From positions 150,923 to 214,922 of the forward strand of contig MCFE01000033.1 in NCBI GenBank assembly GCA_002104905.1: a DNA stretch of 64,000 nt. The letters run 5' to 3'. How positions within the stretch are numbered: the stretch's first letter is position 1; each line of letters begins with the position of its first letter. This stretch comes from Basidiobolus meristosporus CBS 931.73. Its lineage: Eukaryota; Basidiobolomycota; Basidiobolomycetes; Basidiobolales; Basidiobolaceae. This document shows positions 22,246 through 32,800 of the stretch, in pieces. The notes under the pieces are model-generated. The model saw only the letters and a program-made list of their open reading frames with translations, ran no database searches and was not told the DNA's origin. Both the position numbers and the translations under genes were made by a program.

Positions 22246-23923
22246 ATGTCTACCCACGAAGCCTCGGACCAAAAAGTCGAATCGGTCCCCGTCTCCTTGT
22301 TGCCCACCACTGTCCACGACACTTACATTGAGGATGACTGTGAGAAAAAGCAGGAGGTAACCGAAGTGACTGAGGAAAAGAAGTCGCTTTACCAACGCTG
22401 CCGCATTTACATTCATATTGCTGCTGTATTGCTCTACACTGGCTACATGATTGCCGCGTGGATTCTCCACGGAAAGAAGACCCTTGTGGCCTCCTTGCTC
22501 TGGGCTTTTGTGTGTCTGAAGATCATGTTCTACCACGTTCCTACCTCCATTGTCGCCAAGCCATTGGGCTGGTTCTTCTCTCAGCTGATCTCATTTGCCA
22601 TGAGATTCTCGAGCCGAGTTCGCTGGATTGTATCTGTTGTCTTTACCGTCGGTCTGATTGTTGGTGTCACCCTGGGACTACCCGTGCATGAAGGCCAAGG
22701 AACCCTGGTTGACAGAGTGAGATCGTTGGCCGGCTTGTTCGTGTTTGTGCTAGTGCTCTTCGCGACCTCCACCGACCGCAAGCGGATTCGTTGGGCCACT
22801 GTACTCTCGGGACTTTTGATCCAGTATCTTCTCGGTTTGTTCATCCTCAAGACCTCGGTTGGTTACGACATCTTCCACTGGATCTCGCACATGTGCACCA
22901 CCCTCCTCGAGTTCTCCAACACTGGCTTCGCTTTCATTGTTGGCGATAAGGTGGCCGCCATGGGAACGTTCGCTACTGGAGTTCTGCCAGCTGTCCTCTT
23001 CTTCGCTGCCATCGTGAAGGTCGTGTACTTCTTTGGAGGCATGCAGTGGATGGTGAAGAAGATCGCCTGGCTCATGGTCAGACTGAATGAACACCAGTGG
23101 TGCCGAGTCCACCGTAGCCGCCGCCTCGCCCTTCGTTGGTATGGGTGAATCATCATTGCTGGTTCTTCCCTTCTTGGAAACCATGACCAAGTCAGAGATC
23201 CACTCCACCATGACATCAGGATTTGCCACTATCTCCGGCTCAGTGCTGGTCGGATTCATTTCCATGGGAGTCAACCCACAACCACTCGTCACCTCATGTG
23301 TCATGTCCGTTCCATGCGGTATGCTTATCTCCAAGATGCGCTATCCTGAGACTGGCGAGCCAGTGACCAAGGGCAAGGTTCGCATTCCACCCGCCCCCGA
23401 AGAGGAGTGTAACTTCTTGCATGCAGCTGCTAACGGAGCTGCTCAAGGTATCCACTTGGTGCTGTTGATTGCTGCCACCGTTCTTGCCTTCATGTCACTC
23501 CTCGCCTTGGTGAACGCTTTCCTTACCTGGTTCGGCAACTTCATCAACATCGATAACTTGACTCTTCAGTTGGTCATGGGATACATCTATGTGCCATTCA
23601 TCTGGTTTGTTGGTGTCGCCCAGAAGGACGTGTTGACTGTGTCTCGCTTGATGGCCACCAAGACATTCGTCAACGAGTTCGTCGCCTTCGGTGAGCTCAC
23701 CACCCCAGCTGTAGCTGATGCATTGACCGCTCGCTCCAAGCATCTTGCGGTGTACTGCCTCTGTGGATTCGCCAACTTCGGATCGATCGGTATTCAGATC
23801 GGATCATTGGGATCCATGGCACCCTCCCGCAAACAAGATCTTGCCGAACTATCATTCTCGGCCATGTTGTGTGGCACCATGTCAACCTTGATGAGTGCTA
23901 ACATCGCCGGATTGTTGATGTAA
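22246..23923 (+). pseudogene. Concentrative nucleoside transporter, copy 3 (one +1 frameshift)
   Basis: 558-residue CNT if one extra base is ignored. The extra A is at 23086/23087 (GACTGAATGAAC versus GACTGATGAAC), just before HP1. The rest is open, and differences from copies 2 and 4 are mostly synonymous. HP1 is GMGESSLL (Met codon 23141-23143). The spacing to copy 2 is 2819 bp start to start. Confidence 0.85.
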
Positions 23924-24892
23924 GCTCTGACTCTCTAATTGTCGAGGTTTCTATCTATATCGACCGGAAAGAATGATGGAAATGGTGTCGATCTGTAAAT
24001 AGCCCTAGTTCTATATTCTTTATTCGGGGTATTTGTGAAGTATACTATATAGAGTACCTGTTCATATCTCTCTTTGCTTTGTTTCGTTTATGCCATAACT
24101 CAAAAATTAAACTGATTAGTAACATACCTACTGACTTGGTATTCGCCTCTGTTTCCCAGCAGCCAATAGTAGATCCGAGATCTTTCATCCAACCAAACTT
24201 ATTTCGATTTAATGGCCGATTTCGCAAACTGATAATCAAGCGATATGCCAATCGTGTAAATATGGTTTCGCAACATGCCCATACATTGTAGTTCCATGTC
24301 AATGATATCAATCAGACTAAGTAGACACGGACTTGTATGTGGTGTTGGTATGAAAATTATCCTGCTTGTAAATAGACAGACTCGGTTCAAAGCAAAAAAC
24401 ATCACTAAAGGAGGTTCATATAAATCCGATATATTGTTGCCGTCTGGCCAAATGCACCAAAGCCTGCGCCCATTCCTATCACTTTGTGCCATAGAAAGCT
24501 ACTAAATCCCATTTGTGGTAAGGCCAATGATGGTCGGTACTGAAATCATGTCACGAGAATTCCTGTTGCCACCAAGCCATGAAGCTACAAAACGCCACGC
24601 CCTCGCATTGGTGGATGGTTGGAAGTTGCCAATCTAGTTTCAGCAGTGGATTTGATTGAATGATCGAACAAGCTATATCTGACCCCAGGCAGTAATCCTA
24701 TATTTGATGAAACTCAGGTGACACGGAATTCTGGAATGGATGGGTAAGAATCGAAAGAAATCTTACTCGGAGTAATCTCGAACGGAGTCCAGATGGATGA
24801 AATTACCATATTCGTTTTAGCGGTTCCTGTGGGAACTCTATGTGTTCCCAAGAATAAAGTTTAGCGTGTGCAGGGTAGCGTGCAACTTCACA
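23924..24892. other. Intergenic region CNT copies 3-4
   Basis: About 970 bp. A central unique part is followed by the shared promoter block beginning about 24640. No credible gene; short ORFs lack codon structure. Confidence 0.65.
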
Positions 24893-24900
24893 TATAAAAG
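24893..24900 (+). promoter_or_regulatory. TATA box, CNT copy 4
   Basis: TATAAAAG, 86 nt before the copy 4 ATG, in the shared promoter block. Confidence 0.8.
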
Positions 24901-24985
24901 AACTCCCACACCTCCATTCGAATCATCAACCTACAAGCTCAACGCATTCTAACTTCCTATTCCACATTTCTTTGTGAATATTGAA

Positions 24986-26663
24986 ATGTCTACCCACGAA
25001 GTCTCGGACCAAAAAGTCGAATCGGTCCCCGTCTCCTTGTTGCCCACCACTGTCCACGACACTTACATCGAGGATGACTGTGAGAAAAAGCGGGAGGTAA
25101 CTGAAGTGACTGAGGAAAAGAAGTCGCTTTACCAACGCTGCCGCATTTACATTCATATTGCCGCTGTATTGCTCTACACTGGCTACATGATTGCCGCGTG
25201 GATTCTCCATGGAAAGAAGACCCTTGTGGCCTCCTTGCTCTGGGCTTTTGTGTGTCTTAAGATCATGTTCTACCACGTTCCTACCTCCATTGTCGCCAAG
25301 CCATTGGGCTGGTTCTTCTCTCAGCTGATCTCATTTGCCATGAGATTCTCGAGCCGAGTTCGCTGGATTGTATCTGTTGTCTTCACCGTCGGTCTGATTG
25401 TTGGTGTCACCCTGGGACTACCCGTGCATGAAGGCCAAGGAACCTTGGTTGACAGAGTGAGATCGTTAGCCGGCTTGTTCGTGTTTGTGCTAGTGCTCTT
25501 CGCGACCTCCACCGACCGCAAGCGGATTCGTTGGGCCACTGTACTCTCGGGACTTTTGATCCAGTATCTTCTTGGTTTGTTCATCCTCAAGACCTCGGTT
25601 GGTTACGACATCTTCCACTGGATCTCGCACATGTGCACCACCCTCCTCGAGTTCTCCAACACTGGCTTCGCTTTCATTGTTGGCGATAAGGTAGCCGCCA
25701 TGGGAACGTTCGCTACTGGAGTTCTGCCAGCTGTCCTCTTCTTCGCTGCCATCGTGAAGGTCGTGTACTTCTTTGGAGGCATGCAGTGGATGGTGAAGAA
25801 GATCGCCTGGCTCATGGTCAGACTGATGAACACCAGTGGTGCCGAGTCCACCGTAGCCGCCGCCTCGCCCTTCGTTGGTATGGGTGAATCATCATTGCTG
25901 GTTCTTCCCTTCTTGGAAACCATGACCAAGTCAGAGATCCACTCCACCATGACATCAGGATTTGCCACCATCTCCGGCTCAGTGCTGGTCGGATTCATTT
26001 CCATGGGAGTCAACCCACAACCACTCGTCACCTCATGTGTCATGTCAGTTCCATGTGGTATGCTTATCTCCAAGATGCGCTATCCTGAGACTGGTGAGCC
26101 GGTGACCAAGGGCAAGGTTCGCATTCCACCCGCCCCCGAAGAGGAGTGTAACTTCTTGCATGCAGCTGCTAACGGAGCTGCTCAAGGTATCCACTTGGTG
26201 CTGTTGATTGCTGCCACCGTTCTTGCCTTCATGTCACTCCTTGCCTTGGTGAACGCTTTCCTTACCTGGTTTGGCAACTTCATCAACATCGATAACTTGA
26301 CTCTTCAGTTGGTCATGGGATACATCTATGTGCCATTCATCTGGTTTGTTGGTGTCGCCCAGAAAGGACGTGTTGACTGTGTCTCGCTTGATGGCCACCA
26401 AGACATTCGTCAACGAGTTCGTCGCCTTCGGTGAGCTCACCACCCCAGCTGTAGCTGATGCATTGACCGCTCGCTCCAAGCATCTTGCGGTGTACTGCCT
26501 CTGTGGATTCGCCAACTTCGGATCGATTGGTATTCAGATCGGATCATTGGGATCCATGGCACCCTCCCGCAAACAAGATCTTGCCGAACTATCGTTCTCA
26601 GCCATGTTGTGTGGCACCATGTCAACCTTGATGAGTGCCAACATTGCGGGGTTGCTGATGTAA
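24986..26663 (+). pseudogene. Concentrative nucleoside transporter, copy 4 (one +1 frameshift)
   Basis: 558-residue CNT if one extra base is ignored. The extra A is in a short run at 26363-26365 (CAGAAAGGACG versus CAGAAGGACG), just before the SRLMATKTFVNEFVAF motif. Upstream the frame is open for about 460 codons, covering HP1 (GMGESSLL) and FATISGSVLVGF. Highly similar to copies 2 and 3. Confidence 0.85.
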
Positions 26664-28106
26664 ACTGTGCCTTTACTTGGAAAGCGCAAACATTGCTTCA
26701 CTAATCAGCCAGATAGAGCGATGGAAAGAGTGTACATAGCCAGAATTTATCCATCAACAAAAATTTCCCAGCAAAATAGTATATTTTATAGAAAAACGAT
26801 TTACAGCTTACCATATATACATATATATATACCCTGACCCATTATTTGCCACATATTTGAATTCCACTACCCCTTATACATAAATAAATTGTTTAGTACT
26901 CTACTTCTCTGCATTCTCGTTACGTCCATTATTCACCACAAGTAGGATGGCTACTAAACCCGCTATTTTAAAGCAGGAGTTTCATGTTTGCCCTCTTGTG
27001 GTTATCAGCGTTATCTTACAATAGATATGCCTCCTCAGCCAACAATTTCTTTAACTTTGATCAGGTCGTAAAGAAATTAAACCCTAGAAGATGAGCAATG
27101 TAGTTTGCTTCTACCTCATTGTGTAAGTAAATCAACACGTGAAGGTTTCAACCGAAGGCACCCACTTATTTTACGTCCTCTATATCTTTTCACAATGTCA
27201 AATTTTTTGGAATTAGTGAGCCTTTCACAGGACTGCGCAGAGCATACACACAAGTTCGTCTTGATGTCATTAAGGACCCAGCCAAGAATCAATTAACAAG
27301 TAGTGCATTCATCGTTACTGGATCCGCACCACAGTTACCAACATATCTGGGTTACCCCCACACGTTAAGGGTTTGCAATTTAGGCTAACTGATTCCGCCA
27401 GCTTAGGGCAAACGCGGTATTAAAAGACATCTAATGCCCCTTTATGTAGTCAACATGTCGGAAAAGATTTGTTTTTTATCGTTTCATATGGTAATACATT
27501 ACAAGAATCCCTGGCCTTAGGAATTTGTTTAGAGTATAGAAAAATCCAGCGGCCACTTGAGGCGAAGGTTGAACCCATGATTGATGGAGAATATTAATGC
27601 TTACGCCTTGAGCAAAAGCGTACTCCAGGTGGGTGCATTTGTCGTCTGATCTAATCTACTGACCAAATATCCGTAATCTTATCTTGCTCGATAGAATGCA
27701 GATATTGCCTGATGCAAAGTAACCAAGTATGCGGTAAGGCCAATGATAATCAATAATCAAATCATATCGCGAAAATATCTGTTATCACGACGTGTTGGAT
27801 TTGATAAAAAGTCCTCATTGGTGGGCTTAAGACAGTTGGTAACTTGACCTCGGCATCTAATCCACTCGAATCAACAAATTAAGTATATCTAACCTCATAC
27901 AGTCAATATGAATTTGGTAACTGACATTTGAGACAACAATTTACCAAAATGATCGTTGATAATTGGAAGAAATCCCCATTCAGATTAATCTCGACCGGAG
28001 TCCAGGTGCGAGAAATTCCCATATTCGTCCGGCTACTTCAAGTGGGAACTCCCTGTTTACCGAGGAAATAAAGTTAGGTGTGCGTGATGAAGCGTACATT
28101 AGCGAA
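26664..28106. other. Intergenic region CNT copies 4-5
   Basis: About 1.4 kb, A/T-rich. The promoter of copy 5 at its end retains diverged versions of the shared blocks (GGAGTCCAGGTG, ATATTCGTCCGG, AATAAAGTTAGGTGTG). An open frame before the ATG from about 27963 is promoter DNA, not coding. Confidence 0.6.
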
Positions 28107-28114
28107 TATAAAAG
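28107..28114 (+). promoter_or_regulatory. TATA box, CNT copy 5
   Basis: TATAAAAG, 74 nt before the copy 5 ATG. Confidence 0.8.
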
Positions 28115-28187
28115 AACTCCAAGGTCGCACCTTCAATCTTCAAACCACAGGCTCTGCGTACTCTACCGACCCAACCTTGCTTTCCGT

Positions 28188-29874
28188 ATGGAGATTGAAA
28201 TGACAGTTCGCGAAGACCCGGATCAAAAGGTTGAATCTGTTCCCGTCTCTTTGCTGCCTACCACTGTTCATGATACTTATATCGACGACGAATGCGAGAA
28301 AAAAAAGGCCAGCGAGGAACCTGTGGTTGAAAAAACATTGTATCAGCGCTACCGACTTTACCTTCATATTGCTGCTGTACTGCTCTACACTGGTTACATG
28401 ATTGCCGCATGGATTCTTCACGGAAAGAAGACCCTTGTGGCCTCCTTGCTCTGGGCCTTTGTTTGTCTGAAGATCATGTTCTACCATGTCCCTACCACCA
28501 TTCTCACGAAGCCATTGGGCTGGTTCTTCTCTCGGCTGATCTCATTTGCCATGAGATTCCCAAGTCGAGTTCGCTGGATTGTATCTGTTGCCTTCACTGT
28601 GGGTCTAATTGTTGGGGTCACTCTGGGATTACCTGTGCATAAGGGTCAAGGAACCCTAGTCGACAGAGTGAGGTCGTTGGCCGGCATGTGTGTGTTTGTG
28701 CTAGGGCTCTACGCTACCTCCACTGACCGCAAGCGGATTCGTTGGGCCACTGTGCTCGCTGGTATTTTGATCCAGTATCTTCTCGGTTTGTTCATCCTCA
28801 AGACCTCGGTTGGTTACGACATCTTCCACTGGATTTCCAATCTGTGTACGACACTCCTTGAATTCTCCAACACTGGCTTCGCTTTCATTGTTGGTGATAA
28901 GGTGGCTGCTATGGGAACATTCGCCACCTCAGTTTTACCAGCAGTCCTGTTCTTTGCCTCCATTGTGAAGATTGTGTACTATTTCGGAGGAATGCAATGG
29001 ATGGTCAAGAAGATCGCCTGGCTCATGGTCAGACTGATGAACACCAGTGGTGCCGAGTCCACCAGTAGCCGCTGCCTCCCCCTTCGTTGGTATGGGTGAA
29101 TCATCATTGCTGGTCCTTCCCTTCCTGGAATCCATGACCAAATCGGAGATTCATTCTACCATGACCTCGGGATTTGCCACTATCTCCGGATCAGTGTTGG
29201 TCGGATTCATTTCCATGGGAGTCCATCCGCAACCACTTGTCACCTCATGTGTCATGTCCGTCCCATGCGGTATGCTTATTGCTAAGATGCGCTACCCCGA
29301 AACTGGTGAGCCAGTGACCAAGGGCAAGGTTCGCATTCCACCCGCCCCCGAGGAGGAGTGTAACTTCTTGCATGCAGCATCCAACGGAGCTGCGCAAGGT
29401 ATCCACTTGGTGCTGTTGATTGCTGCCACCGTTCTTGCCTTCATGTCACTCCTCGCCTTGGTGAACGCTTTCCTTACCTGGTTTGGCAACTTTATCGATA
29501 TTGACCACCTGACTCTTCAGTTGGTCATGGGATACATCTATGTGCCATTCATCTGGTTTGTTGGTGTCGCCCAGAAGGACGTGTTGACTGTGTCTCGCTT
29601 GATGGCCACCAAGACATTCGTCAACGAGTTCGTCGCCTTCGGTGAACTTACCACCCCAGCCATCGCTGATTCCTTGACTGACCGCTCCAAGCATCTTGCG
29701 GTGTACTGCCTCTGTGGATTCGCCAACTTCGGATCGATTGGTATTCAGATCGGATCATTGGGTTCCATGGCGCCTTCCCGCAAACAAGATCTTGCCGAAC
29801 TATCGTTCTCAGCCATGTTGTGTGGCACCATGTCGACCTTAATGAGTGCCAACATTGCAGGAATGTTGATGTAG
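28188..29874 (+). pseudogene. Concentrative nucleoside transporter, copy 5 (one +1 frameshift)
   Basis: 561-residue CNT if one extra base is ignored. ATG 28188 begins MEIEMTVRED, retaining the first Met lost in copies 2-4. The extra A is at 29064 (TCCACCAGTAGCC versus TCCACCGTAGCC), a few codons before HP1. It is more diverged than copies 2-4, yet the segment carrying the indel is identical to them. HP1 is GMGESSLL (Met codon 29092-29094); NEFVAF and CGFAN are intact. Confidence 0.85.
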
Positions 29875-30446
29875 ACGAACGGCCATAAGAAATGCAATCA
29901 TCGCAGGCATTGCTGTATAATTCGAGCAGAAAGAACGATGGATATAGTGTAGATCTGTAAATAGCTGAATTTAATATCATGAACAATAGATTCCAACATA
30001 TTCTATATGGAACGCCCGCTTATTCCTCACCTTTACATGGCTCTGTTTCGTATATGTCAGGAATTTCACTACAATTGATACATAATTAAATCGATTAGTA
30101 CTGTACGTCGCGCCTTCAGTTACCAATCGAGCATCATCTTATCTGTATCCTGGAGATATCCTGGTATCGTGCTTGATGTCTACCTATATGTCAAGTCCGA
30201 TAGTTGCCTAGCATCAAATCATTGCGCTTGGATACGAGTGGTAACAAATCACAAAGCGCACCTTCTCTCAAACATCCGAACCGCACTGATATGGCAAATC
30301 TAAATATACATAAATGTCTGTAATATGATTTTTTTGCTAGTCCAGATGCTCTATGTTACCATTTATTGCCACCAAGTTCCGATCAGAATTCCGCTGGAGC
30401 TACCAAAATAAAATTAAGCGTGTGTTGAGTAACGTACGCTCGAAAC
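29875..30446. other. Intergenic region CNT copies 5-6
   Basis: About 570 bp; 3' UTR of copy 5 and promoter of copy 6, with a diverged AATAAAATTAAGCGTGTG block before the TATA box. No gene. Confidence 0.6.
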
Positions 30447-30454
30447 TATAAAAG
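30447..30454 (+). promoter_or_regulatory. TATA box, CNT copy 6
   Basis: TATAAAAG, 74 nt before the copy 6 ATG. Confidence 0.8.
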
Positions 30455-30527
30455 GGCATCAAGTGGTGTAGCTCCTTAAGCAGATCACAAACTCCACTCT
30501 TTTTACCCTAAACGTTATAACATTCCC

Positions 30528-32210
30528 ATGGATTTAGAAATGTCAACTCGGGAAAACCAGGATCAGAAGGTTGAATCCGTTCCTGCTTCTCTATTGCCTA
30601 CCAACGTCCATGAAACCTTTGTTGAAGACGAGTCGGAGAAGAAAAAGAGTTCGGAGCAAGTGGTGAAGCCTACACTGTATCAGCGCTACCGACTTTACAT
30701 TCACATTGCTGCTGTGCTTCTCTACACCGGTTATATTATTGCCGCATGGATTCTCCACGGCAGACAGAGTCTCGTGGCCTCCTTGCTCTGGGCATTTGTT
30801 TGCCTTAAGATCATGTTTTACCATGTCCCTACTACCATTCTCACAACACCATTGGGCTGGTTCTTCACCTTCTGGATCGACTTTGCCATGAAATTCTCGC
30901 TGAGGGTGCGCTGGATAGTCTCCCTTGTTTTCACTGTGGCCTTGATTGTTGGTGTGACATTGGGATTGCCAGTGGATGAGAGCAAAGGTACCCTAGCTCA
31001 AAGAGGTCGATCATTAGGCGGCTTGTGCGTTTTCATTATCGTACTCTATGTCACATCGAAGGATCGCAAAAAGATTCGTTGGGCCACTGTCATTGTTGGA
31101 GTCCTTATGCAATATCTTCTTGGCCTGTTCATCCTCAAGACTTCTGTCGGTTATGACATCTTCAACTGGTTGTCACATCTGTGTACCACACTCCTTGATT
31201 TCTCCAACACTGGTATGGCGTTCATCGTTGGTGACAAGGTGGCCAATTCAGGATCATTCGCCACCGCAGTTTTACCAGCAGTTCTATTCTTCGCTTCTAT
31301 CGTCAAGATTGTTTACTTTCTTGGAGGTATGCAATGGATTGTCAGTAAGATTGCCTGGTTCATGGTTAGAGTAATGAGTACCAGCGGTGCTGAATCCACT
31401 GTTGCTGCGGCTTCGCCTTTTGTTGGTCAGGGAGAATCGTCATTACTGGTACTTCCATTCTTGGAAACCATGACCAAATCGGAGATTCATTCTACCATGA
31501 CATCTGGCTTTGCCACCATTTCTGGATCAGTATTGGTTGGATTCATCTCCATGGGTGCCGACCCGCAGACACTCATTACCTCATGTGTCATGTCAACTCC
31601 ATGCGGTTTAGCCATCTCTAAGATGCGTATTCCTGAGACTGGGGAGCCAGTTACAAAAGGAAAGGTTCATATTCCACAAACAGAGGAGAAGGAATCTAAT
31701 TTCCTACACGCTGCGGCCAACGGTGCCGCTCAAGGTATTCATCTGGCGCTTTTGATTGCGGCCACCGTTCTTGCCTTCATGTCGCTGCTAGCCTTGGTGA
31801 ACGCATTCCTTACCTGGTTTGGCCGCTTTATTAACATCGAGCAGTTAACCCTTCAGTTGATCATGGGATACATCTATGTTCCATTCATCTGGTTTGTTGG
31901 TATTCCCCAAGAAAATGTGTTGACTGTTTCTCGCTTGATGGCCACCAAGACATTCGTCAACGAGTTCGTCGCCTTCGGTGAGCTCACCACCCCAGCCATT
32001 GCCGACGTATTACTCCCTCGCTCCAAGCATCTTGCGGTGTACTGTCTCTGTGGATTCGCCAACTTCGGATCAATCGGTATTCAAATCGGAGCATTGGGAT
32101 CGATGGCCCCTTCACGTAGACAGGATCTTGCCGAACTGGCGTTCTCGGCCATGTTGTGCGGTACCATGTCGACCTTGATGAGCGCTACCATCGCTGGTAT
32201 GCTAATGTAG
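30528..32210 (+). CDS. Concentrative nucleoside transporter, copy 6 (intact)
   Basis: Intact 560-residue CNT. Hydrophilic N-terminus (residues 1-55), then helices from IHIAAVLLYTGYIIAAWIL onward. HP1 is PFVGQGESSLLVLPF with Gln301 and Glu303, the canonical nucleobase contacts of the family. MTSGFATISGSVLVGF, ATKTFVNEFVAFGEL and CGFANFGS carry the ribose-contacting Glu, Phe, Asn and Ser. No intron. It is clearly diverged from copies 1-5 in the N-terminal third and at synonymous sites. Expected function is Na+- or H+-coupled nucleoside uptake at the plasma membrane; specificity is unknown. Confidence 0.95.
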   Translation: MDLEMSTRENQDQKVESVPASLLPTNVHETFVEDESEKKKSSEQVVKPTLYQRYRLYIHIAAVLLYTGYIIAAWILHGRQSLVASLLWAFVCLKIMFYHVPTTILTTPLGWFFTFWIDFAMKFSLRVRWIVSLVFTVALIVGVTLGLPVDESKGTLAQRGRSLGGLCVFIIVLYVTSKDRKKIRWATVIVGVLMQYLLGLFILKTSVGYDIFNWLSHLCTTLLDFSNTGMAFIVGDKVANSGSFATAVLPAVLFFASIVKIVYFLGGMQWIVSKIAWFMVRVMSTSGAESTVAAASPFVGQGESSLLVLPFLETMTKSEIHSTMTSGFATISGSVLVGFISMGADPQTLITSCVMSTPCGLAISKMRIPETGEPVTKGKVHIPQTEEKESNFLHAAANGAAQGIHLALLIAATVLAFMSLLALVNAFLTWFGRFINIEQLTLQLIMGYIYVPFIWFVGIPQENVLTVSRLMATKTFVNEFVAFGELTTPAIADVLLPRSKHLAVYCLCGFANFGSIGIQIGALGSMAPSRRQDLAELAFSAMLCGTMSTLMSATIAGMLM

Positions 32211-32800
32211 GCTACGGTTTTCTTGAAGATCTGTATATAGTATCAAATCATCAATATCTTTAAATCAAATTTTAATTATCCAACGGTAGTTTTAATAATT
32301 ATGTTACATACACCTTAATATTAACACCTGTACATATCACCAGTAAATATAACCACTCATTCATTTCACATTTACATTTCCGTATCTGTTTTGTCACTTT
32401 TTCTGATTCGGATTCATTTTGTTTTTTGGTTTCCATTTCTAAAAATATCCTAGTGCCTGAAGGAGATACTGATTTTCGGATAACACTGAAAATCCGAATA
32501 TCCGCACAAATCCTTGCGGTTTTCCCAATTTTTTTCCACTGCAATCGACAATCGCCAATCTAGAAAGAATTCGTGGAATTCAGGTGACAGCCAGATATGG
32601 TAATAACAGCTTTCTGGAATGGCTCGCATACCAAATCAGGGATATTTCCAGGGTTCAATTTAGGGATTGCCAAAAATGTTGCAATAATTATATTATGGTT
32701 TGTGGTTGGTGTGGTGCTAGGACATATGATTTTCGCTGCAGCAGAATCAAAATTTACATTGTACAACGAGATTCATCGGAATGCTATAGATGAGGACAGC
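32211..32800. other. Convergent gap between CNT copies 6 and 7
   Basis: 590 bp between the two stop codons, very A/T-rich. Small ORFs here look random. No repeat or terminator-like hairpin is obvious. Confidence 0.6.

Noticed and set aside
27963-28187. Open frame extending CNT copy 5 upstream of its ATG
   Set aside because: It covers the TATA box and promoter blocks shared with the other copies; no ATG, so non-coding.
17884-29070. CNT frameshifts as tiny introns or programmed frameshifts
   Set aside because: One-base introns do not exist, and the five sites differ in position and sequence, which does not suit a programmed signal.
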